64,000 bases of DNA, taken from contig NZ_BLXY01000002.1 of assembly GCF_014193585.1 (NCBI RefSeq), positions 1-64,000 of the forward strand, read 5' to 3'. This document shows positions 54,952-61,258 of this stretch, piece by piece (position 1 is the stretch's first letter; each line of letters opens with the position of its first letter). A model generated the notes under the pieces. It did no database searches and was not told the DNA's origin. It saw only the letters and a program-made list of their open reading frames with translations. The stretch comes from Geomonas paludis. GTDB taxonomy: Bacteria; Desulfobacterota; Desulfuromonadia; Geobacterales; Geobacteraceae. A program made the translations under genes and the position numbers.

Positions 54952-56061
54952 CTAACCTTCCTCCCTCTGGGAGAGCCTGACCCGGATCTCCATGAGCTTC
55001 TCGCCGCGCGCGATGGTGAGCGTCGCCGTCTCCCCGGGCTTTTTGCCGCGCAGGAGCCTGAGGACCGCATCCGCACCGGCAACCCTGCGCCCGTCAACAC
55101 CCACGATCAGGTCGCCGGGTTCCATCCCCGCGCGCGCCGCCGGGCTCCCCTCATCGACGCTGTCGACGACGGCGTCCTGCGCACTGTTCTTGAGACCGAT
55201 GCCCAGATAGACACCGCCCCCGGATCCCGATCCCGGGGCGGGAGTCGCAGCGGCCAGGAGATCCTTCGCCCGGTTGACCGGCACCGCAAAGGCGAGCCCC
55301 ACGTTGAACGCCTCGCCGTCTACGCCCTTGCCCGGGCTGTAGATGGCATCGCTGATCCCGATCACTTCGCCGTTCAGGTTCAAAAGGGGACCTCCGCTGT
55401 TGCCGGGGTTGAGCGGCGCGTCGGTCTGGATCAGCTTCCTCGTCCCCTCCCCCAGGGTGCGGTTCAGGGCGCTCACGATGCCGCTGGTGACGGTGAAGGT
55501 GATCCCGAAGGGGTTGCCGATGGCGATGACCGGTTCGGCGATCTCCAGGTTGTCCGAGTTCCCCATCGGCATGAAGGGGAAGCTCCCTCCCCCCACTTCC
55601 ATGGTCAGGATGGCAATATCATCCTCCTTGGATTGCCGGGCCAGCTTGGCACGGTACACCTTGTTGTCCCAGGTGGTGATGTAGACAGAGCGGTGGCCGT
55701 CGATTACATGCTGTGCCGTTACGATGGTGCCGTCCTTGGCAACGATGAACCCCGAGCCGACCACGGCGATATCCTCCACGGTGATGGTGTCCTGTCCCTT
55801 TTCCCACTGCGGCTGTCCCTTCTGGCGGAACTGCTTCTCCTCCTGCTTGTAGTACTTCTGGAATTCATTCCAGTACGAGTCGTTACCGGAGAAGCGGTAA
55901 CCGACCCGCGTCCGTTTGTCGATGCCGATGCCGACGACGGCTGGCATGACATTTTTCACCATGGCCACCTGTGGGAAAAGAGAGGAGGCCTGACTGGCGC
56001 AAAGGGCCGGTTGGGAAATCGCGAGTAACAAGGACACAACGACAAGCATACGCTGCAGCAT
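54952..56061 (-). CDS. HtrA/DegP-like serine protease
   Basis: The 369-residue protein has a signal peptide (to about 23) and a trypsin-like domain with an intact triad: His118 (TAQHVID), Asp148 (EDDIAIL) and Ser222 (NPGNSGGPL). A single C-terminal PDZ domain (about 275-365) gives a DegS/HhoB-like plan. A charged insertion (about 60-92) after the first strand resembles the DegP LA loop. GAGGAGGT lies 5 nt before the ATG at 56061, and a good sigma70 promoter is present upstream. Confidence 0.9.
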   Translation of the reverse strand: MLQRMLVVVSLLLAISQPALCASQASSLFPQVAMVKNVMPAVVGIGIDKRTRVGYRFSGNDSYWNEFQKYYKQEEKQFRQKGQPQWEKGQDTITVEDIAVVGSGFIVAKDGTIVTAQHVIDGHRSVYITTWDNKVYRAKLARQSKEDDIAILTMEVGGGSFPFMPMGNSDNLEIAEPVIAIGNPFGITFTVTSGIVSALNRTLGEGTRKLIQTDAPLNPGNSGGPLLNLNGEVIGISDAIYSPGKGVDGEAFNVGLAFAVPVNRAKDLLAAATPAPGSGSGGGVYLGIGLKNSAQDAVVDSVDEGSPAARAGMEPGDLIVGVDGRRVAGADAVLRLLRGKKPGETATLTIARGEKLMEIRVRLSQREEG

Positions 56062-56117
56062 ACAGTACCTCCTCAAATATCAGGAACCGTTATAAAACGG
56101 GCGCATCAACAGGTGAC

Positions 56118-56146
56118 TGTATACCATCGGGCTGAATACAGGTCAA
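56118..56146 (-). promoter_or_regulatory. Sigma70-type promoter for the HtrA-like gene
   Basis: On the minus strand TTGACC (56146-56141) and TATACA (56123-56118) are 17 nt apart, 57 nt before the start codon. No sigma-E-like sequence was evident. Confidence 0.7.
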
Positions 56147-56254
56147 CGCAAATCCAATGGCCTTAATGACTGTCTCCACAGCAAAAACAATGATTTAATT
56201 CTAATTGGCAACCACGTTTTCCCGACACTGACAGCTTGCCGCCTAGGTTAGAAC

Positions 56255-57727
56255 TCATCCTGCAGGCGGGATCACCATATTGCCGCTTTTGAGCATGCGC
56301 ATGATGAGTTCTTTTCCCTCCGCCTTACGGCCGTTATTGAAGTAGTGGTTTGCCAGGGCATAGACGCCCTGGATGTATTCCTTGCTGCCCTGACCGAGAA
56401 GTTTCTCCTTCAGGTTCAAGGAGCGCCGCAGGAGAGCCTCCGCCTCCAATGGGCGGCCGGCAGAGGTGCAGATTCCCGCCAGAAAATCGAGGGTGGCGGC
56501 GACTGAGAGATGCTCGCTGCCGAAGAGCCTCTCCCGCGTTTCCAGGACGGACCTGCCGCACTTCAGGGCGTCGTCGTACCGGCGCGCAGCGAGGTATTTG
56601 CCCCCCAGGTCGACCATGCCCTGCAGGGTTTCGGCGCCGTCAGGATCGATCTGTTCCCGAATGTCCTGGCTTTTGCGGTAGAGCGCCAGGGACTCCTCGG
56701 TCCTGCCGGTTTCTTCGTAAAAGGCAGCAAGGTAGGTCGCAACCGTGATGACTTCCCGATGAACGGGACCGTAGCTGTACTCGACGATCTCCAAGGCCCG
56801 CTTCAGGAATATTTCCGCCTCGATGACCTGGGCCCCGGCCACCAGGACCGGCGCCAGATCAAGCAGGATCACGGCCACGGCCGGGTCGTTTCGGCCCAGC
56901 ATCTTCTCCCTGATCTCGAGCGCCTCCCTGAGCATCCGTTCGGCCTTGGAGATTACCCCACCCGCAAAATAGCAGTAGCCCAGTTGCCTCAGCGTCTCTA
57001 CGTACTCGGAGCTTTCCTTCCCGGGGAATCTCTCCTGCATTTCCAGTGCGGCAAGTAAATTCTGTTCCGCCTTCTGGTAATCGCCCGTGTGCCGGAAAAG
57101 CTTGCCCAGTTCGGCCAGTCCCGTGGCCACCTCGGCGGCCTCCTCACCGTAGATCCTCTTCCTGATCTCCAGGGCCTGGAGCAGGTTTGCTTCGGCCTGC
57201 TCGTATGCGGAGGATTCCAAATACCGCCAGGCTTCAAGCTCCAGCTCCCTGGCACGGAACAGCTGCCGGGCGTTGTCCGCCTTCTTGGATGCAAGGAGCG
57301 CATCCGCCTTGAGCGCAGTGATAAAGGCCCGGTCGAAGTTGCAGCCATCCGCGGCGGCATCCAGGTGCGCCTCGCGCATCTCGCCGGAGAGGACGTCGTG
57401 GTCGAAGGAAAGACTCAACCTGTGTTCCCCGGAGGAGCGGTCAGCCCCGGGGTAGACCACCGTGAGATGGGCCGGGTCCGTGCCCCTTATGCGCCCGGGT
57501 TCCATCTGGGGACCGTACAGATATCCCTCGATCGCGGTCAGCGCCCCCCCCTGGCGTCGTTCCAGGACGAGTTCGATGGGGCGGGAGTTGGTGTAGCCGC
57601 GGCAGTCCCTGCCTGATACTTCCACAAGGTCCAGCGTCCCGACATAGACCTCCTGGACCGCAAACGCCGGGGCAAGCGGCAACGAAACGGTGATTACCAG
57701 AACTACGGCCTGCAACACGCGTAACAT
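56255..57727 (-). CDS. Exported TPR-repeat protein (kinesin-light-chain-like)
   Basis: The 490-residue product has a signal peptide (to about 23), a beta-rich N-terminal domain (about 25-135) and seven or eight TPRs of the 42-residue TPR_12/kinesin-light-chain type (AEQNLLAALEMQER, AERMLREALEIREK, AEALLRRSLNLKEK). It probably acts as a scaffold in the periplasm. GGGAGGAG lies 4 nt before the ATG at 57727; longer versions lack a site. Confidence 0.85.
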   Translation of the reverse strand: MLRVLQAVVLVITVSLPLAPAFAVQEVYVGTLDLVEVSGRDCRGYTNSRPIELVLERRQGGALTAIEGYLYGPQMEPGRIRGTDPAHLTVVYPGADRSSGEHRLSLSFDHDVLSGEMREAHLDAAADGCNFDRAFITALKADALLASKKADNARQLFRARELELEAWRYLESSAYEQAEANLLQALEIRKRIYGEEAAEVATGLAELGKLFRHTGDYQKAEQNLLAALEMQERFPGKESSEYVETLRQLGYCYFAGGVISKAERMLREALEIREKMLGRNDPAVAVILLDLAPVLVAGAQVIEAEIFLKRALEIVEYSYGPVHREVITVATYLAAFYEETGRTEESLALYRKSQDIREQIDPDGAETLQGMVDLGGKYLAARRYDDALKCGRSVLETRERLFGSEHLSVAATLDFLAGICTSAGRPLEAEALLRRSLNLKEKLLGQGSKEYIQGVYALANHYFNNGRKAEGKELIMRMLKSGNMVIPPAG

Positions 57728-57850
57728 CGGTCTCCTCCCTTTCCTATGAGAAATCAATTTCCATAGGTAAGACGGACAGCGGGCCGTTTTGCCGGGTACT
57801 TTTTTTCGTGCCGGGCAAGCCGCACCATGGAGCCGGAAAATTGTGAAGGA

Positions 57851-57887
57851 AAAAAATAGCCCCGGCTGGTACGACGCCGGGGCTATT
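57851..57887 (-). terminator. Rho-independent terminator
   Basis: AATAGCCCCGGC (57855-57866) pairs with 57876-57887. On the minus strand it is followed by TTTTTT. It ends the transcript of the small secreted protein at 57913. Confidence 0.85.
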
Positions 57888-57912
57888 GGAACTCACTGAA
57901 CAGCTTGAGCTC

Positions 57913-58371
57913 TTACCTGGAGAGTTTCCAGGTAAAGTTGTCATCGCAGTAGATTGCCTCAGGGCCCCAAGACTTACGCGAGCCGTCGTCGAATTCCGCC
58001 ACGCCGTACACGACCAGGGGACCTCTGGAGTAGAAACCGTCAGCCTTGCCGTAACTGGAAACCAGGCCCACGTAGTCGCCTTCAACATAGACCTGGATTT
58101 TCCAGGGAGTCCAGTTGTCGACGGTAAGATCGCAATAGCCGCCGCGAGTTTTGCCGCCCTTTTTGGCAGGGGCTTCGATCTTCGCGTTGGGGTCGTTCTG
58201 GTCGGACTTGTGTTTGATGTTCTCGTCCGCCTCGCCTCTTGTCTTTGCACTCTTGGCAACCGAAGTCTGCTTCTTGACCTTTTTCTCGGCAGCCGATGCT
58301 GTGCCGGAAAAAAGAGGACTGCAGATAAACGCGCCTAGAGTAAGAACCATCAGACCTGCCTTCCAATTCAT
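57913..58371 (-). CDS. Small secreted protein, Cys-containing C-terminal domain
   Basis: The 152-residue product has a signal peptide (to about 27), a Lys-rich linker (29-77) and a compact domain (about 79-152) with two cysteines (GYCDLTV, IYCDDNF) and aromatic strands (WKIQVYVEGDYVGLV). Family not recognised. It is a monocistron with its own terminator and an AT-rich upstream region. Confidence 0.7.
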   Translation of the reverse strand: MNWKAGLMVLTLGAFICSPLFSGTASAAEKKVKKQTSVAKSAKTRGEADENIKHKSDQNDPNAKIEAPAKKGGKTRGGYCDLTVDNWTPWKIQVYVEGDYVGLVSSYGKADGFYSRGPLVVYGVAEFDDGSRKSWGPEAIYCDDNFTWKLSR

Positions 58372-58769
58372 AAGTTACCCTCCAATCAGTAATTTCACAC
58401 ACGATAGTGTGCGTGCCGCAAATAATAACGTACCATCAAGCTGACAACAACTAAAATTAATTACTTTGTAACTTTATTTTTTTAAGTAAACAGGTTCCTC
58501 TCTGACATTGACTACCGCAAAATGATTAGAATAAGATAATTCGCAGCAATAAAAGAAACACTTTTCACTTCTGTTGTACTTACTCAGGACACGCGCATCT
58601 ACCGTACTGCTGCATCGATCAGCCGCGGCGGCGTCACCTCTGCCTCGCAGCACCATGCTCTCACTAGATCAGGACGCAACCTGCCGCATTTTCCCCCTCT
58701 TTTTTTCGAAATTATCTTCTCCGCCAGCAGGGGGACGGCGGCAACGGCCAAGGCATCCGGCCGGAAAAG
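58372..58769. other. AT-rich intergenic stretch
   Basis: The 398 bp between two secreted-protein genes show no recognised gene. A palindrome CACAC-N6-GTGTG lies near 58397-58412, and TTGTCA on the minus strand near 58445 could be part of the promoter of the 57913 gene. Otherwise nothing stands out. Confidence 0.4.
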
Positions 58770-59651
58770 CTATTGGCAGTGCAGGATGCCCGCCTCCATA
58801 AGCTGCGCCGCAGCCCTGTCGCCGGCGGCGAGGCCCGCGGGAAGCTCTTGTATCAACTGATACTGCAGCCATCCAAAAGCAAATTCGCCACCGTAGTTGT
58901 CGGAGAGAAACTTGACCATGGCAGCTTTCCGGAGCCCCTTTTCCGCGGCGCTTCCCTCCTCCCGGTCTACGGCGTTCAGTGCATCCGCCACCATCTTGGC
59001 GGCCGGCCCACCAAGCAGACGGATGCTTCCCTCCTCGCCGGCACCAGTGAGTTCCCACCGATAGGGCACCCCTGGCACCATCCCCAACTCCTCCGGGGTT
59101 ACGCTCATGGCCCGCGTCCCTGGCGCCACCTCGATCTCACGGACGGTGGCCCCGCCGGCGTCACGGATCACGAGCTTGTGTGCCTCTTTGCTACACCAGC
59201 GAAAGCTCACCCGCTGCCCGGGGAGCAGGGTAGCCGCGGCGCCAGGGAGCCGGGGCGGCTCGACCTCGGGGCCCCGGGTCGCGGCCCGGTGCGTCTGGCG
59301 CCCCGCATGGCGCGCAAAGCCCACCAGGTCTCCCAACACCGCCAGGACGCCGCTCCCCCCGGGAGGCGGGGAGAACGCCACGCGGTATCCGCGCTGCACC
59401 GGGTCCAGGCGCACCAACTCAGGGGAGAGCCACTGTATGGGAAGCGCGGCGGCCTTCACCTTGGTCTCGATGACGTCACCGGCCTTCACTGCAGCGTCCT
59501 TGGTGCAGCTGCGGCTAACGGTGGGACCGATGATCCTGCAGTCGGGCTGGTCGCCCAGGAACATGCCGACGTCCTGAGCGGTACCGACCCCGGGAAGGGC
59601 GCCGACCGCAAAGAAAGCCGCTGCAGCGAGGCAGAGAGTGCGTTGTTTCAT
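58770..59651 (-). CDS. Secreted protein between CHASE2 and TPR genes
   Basis: The 293-residue product has a signal peptide (to about 25), an N-terminal part with Cys pair and AVKAGDVIETK (weakly FecR-like), a beta-rich middle that could be an Ig-like fold (GQRVSFRWCSKEAHKLVI) and a helical C terminus (about 215-293). Family not recognised. AGGAGGAG of its ribosome-binding site overlaps the end of the CHASE2 gene, 13 nt away, so the two are cotranscribed. Confidence 0.7.
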   Translation of the reverse strand: MKQRTLCLAAAAFFAVGALPGVGTAQDVGMFLGDQPDCRIIGPTVSRSCTKDAAVKAGDVIETKVKAAALPIQWLSPELVRLDPVQRGYRVAFSPPPGGSGVLAVLGDLVGFARHAGRQTHRAATRGPEVEPPRLPGAAATLLPGQRVSFRWCSKEAHKLVIRDAGGATVREIEVAPGTRAMSVTPEELGMVPGVPYRWELTGAGEEGSIRLLGGPAAKMVADALNAVDREEGSAAEKGLRKAAMVKFLSDNYGGEFAFGWLQYQLIQELPAGLAAGDRAAAQLMEAGILHCQ

Positions 59652-59664
59652 GACCAAGCTCCTC

Positions 59665-61059
59665 CTAATGGTGATGGTGGTGCTTCTTCCCCCGGGAGGC
59701 GATCATCTCCTCGAAGCCGTCGGCCGTCTTGTGCAACTGCATGCCGAGCACGGGGACGAGGAAGTTGAAAAAGAGCCCCCACTGCTGGTAGATGGCCCAG
59801 CTGAATGGCACCAGCAGCACGATGAAAACAAGCGACGACAGGATCTGGGCCAGGGTGGAGTGAAAATGCAGAAACAGCCAGGCGGCGAAAACGATGATGA
59901 GGGCCTCGATGGCGAAATGCTGCCAGGCCGGCAGGTGCACCGGCATCTTCCCGGACACGATGGTGTTGATGGCGTTTCCGATCAGGAACATCCCGGGCAT
60001 GCGTCCCACCGGCGTGGCGAGGATGTCGCCGGTTTCGGGGCTGCCGTTGCCGATCAGGACGATGCGGCCCGCGAGGGAGTCGGGGGAGAGGCCGGGGCGG
60101 AAGTTGCCGGCGTCGCGCCGGTCGCGGACCCCGGCAGGGATCAGGAAGCGGATGCGCTGGGTGTAGGGGAGAGAGTGCGATTCCCCGGCCAGGTACATGG
60201 TGGTGGCCGCCTCGGGGGCGGGTCCCGTCTGAAGCGCGGAAAGATGGATGAGGGACGTGCCGATGCTGACATGGTGCCCCTCCCCCTCGCTGCCGTGCGC
60301 CTCACGGGGTTCCCTGGAGCCGGCCGCCAAGAGGGCCGCCGCCGCACGGTCCAGTTCTGCGCTCGCCGCAGCAGTGCCGCTGCGCGCATCATGGTACAGT
60401 GCTGCCGCCACGACGGGGAGGCTCCAGATGATCTGCGGCTTGCCGTGTGCGTCCCGGCCGACCTCGTAGGCGCCCCAGAACCGGTTCAGCAGGTCGCTCT
60501 CGCTGGCAACGACGATGGGGGCCGCACGGTGCAGGATCTTGCGCCCGTCGGCCGTGCGGCGCTCCAGCAGGTCCTCGAAGAGGTGCGGGCGCAGGTCTCC
60601 CTCGCTTCCGACGCGGACCGGAAGGACGACCTGGGTGCGCGCGTTTTCCCTCAGCATCCGCTCCAAGAGCCCGCGCAGCTTGGCATCGCCGGCAGGATCG
60701 AGCAGGTCCGGTTTATCGAGGATGACGTCGAGCGCCACTACCGGCGCCCCCTTCTGCCACGCCGTTTCGACGAGGCTCGCCAGCCGGTCGCGGGGGGTGA
60801 TGAGCGGCTCGCCCCACTGCCGGTATTCCTGAGGGGTGATCTCCACGAAGAAAAGCGGGCTCTTTCCCTGCGCATCGGCGGTGAGGCTGCTGTGCTCGTA
60901 CCGGACCATGACGTCGAAGGCGGCGTTCAAAAGCACCTCGCCCCACTGGGTGGTGGCGGTCACGGTGAACACCAGGGCGATCAGGACCCCGATGCCCAGG
61001 TTGACCAGGAAGTGGGCACGCAGGATGCGGTCGCGCCAGAAGGTGGGGACAAAACTCAT
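59665..61059 (-). CDS. CHASE2-domain membrane sensor without output domain
   Basis: The 464-residue protein has a first membrane helix (about 20-38), a large extracytoplasmic CHASE2 domain (about 45-345, with FFVEITPQEYRQWGEPLITPRDRLA and GRIVLIGNGSPETGD) and three C-terminal helices (about 365-440). CHASE2 is usually fused to an adenylate cyclase, kinase or phosphatase; here it stops after the helices, so a separate protein must give the output. The C terminus ends in five histidines. AAGGAG lies 6 nt before the ATG. The upstream neighbour is a CHAT protease. Confidence 0.88.
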   Translation of the reverse strand: MSFVPTFWRDRILRAHFLVNLGIGVLIALVFTVTATTQWGEVLLNAAFDVMVRYEHSSLTADAQGKSPLFFVEITPQEYRQWGEPLITPRDRLASLVETAWQKGAPVVALDVILDKPDLLDPAGDAKLRGLLERMLRENARTQVVLPVRVGSEGDLRPHLFEDLLERRTADGRKILHRAAPIVVASESDLLNRFWGAYEVGRDAHGKPQIIWSLPVVAAALYHDARSGTAAASAELDRAAAALLAAGSREPREAHGSEGEGHHVSIGTSLIHLSALQTGPAPEAATTMYLAGESHSLPYTQRIRFLIPAGVRDRRDAGNFRPGLSPDSLAGRIVLIGNGSPETGDILATPVGRMPGMFLIGNAINTIVSGKMPVHLPAWQHFAIEALIIVFAAWLFLHFHSTLAQILSSLVFIVLLVPFSWAIYQQWGLFFNFLVPVLGMQLHKTADGFEEMIASRGKKHHHHH

Positions 61060-61108
61060 TGCTACTCCTTCTTTAAGGCTCTATTAGCGAATGCTGTTGG
61101 TATTTCCT

Positions 61109-61214
61109 GGTTCCCAAGCTCCAGCTTGGGAACCCCATATGGTGCAAAGCTCCAGCTTTGCAACCGAGGGAAGTCGGAGCGAGGCTTTGCGTTCCCAAGG
61201 CGGACCTTGGGAAC
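61109..61214. repeat. Triple-hairpin dispersed repeat
   Basis: Three perfect hairpins follow in order: GGTTCCCAAGCT / AGCTTGGGAACC (61109-61134), GCAAAGC-TCCA-GCTTTGC (61144-61161) and GTTCCCAAGG-CGGA-CCTTGGGAAC (61191-61214). Repeats of this kind are widely scattered in some bacterial genomes. It separates the CHAT and CHASE2 genes. Confidence 0.8.
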
Positions 61215-61258
61215 GAGATCACCCTTGCCAGTCGGCCACACCGTCAGTGGCTGGCGGG

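Noticed and set aside
54807-55100. A 98-residue N-terminal extension of the M48 peptidase
   Set aside because: It is Arg/Ser/Gly-rich and overlaps the end of the HtrA gene. A ribosome-binding site and signal peptide mark the ATG at 54806.
61144-61161. A possible c-di-GMP riboswitch core, because of GCAAAGC
   Set aside because: It is one arm of a simple hairpin in a dispersed repeat. The GEMM tetraloop and its receptor are absent.
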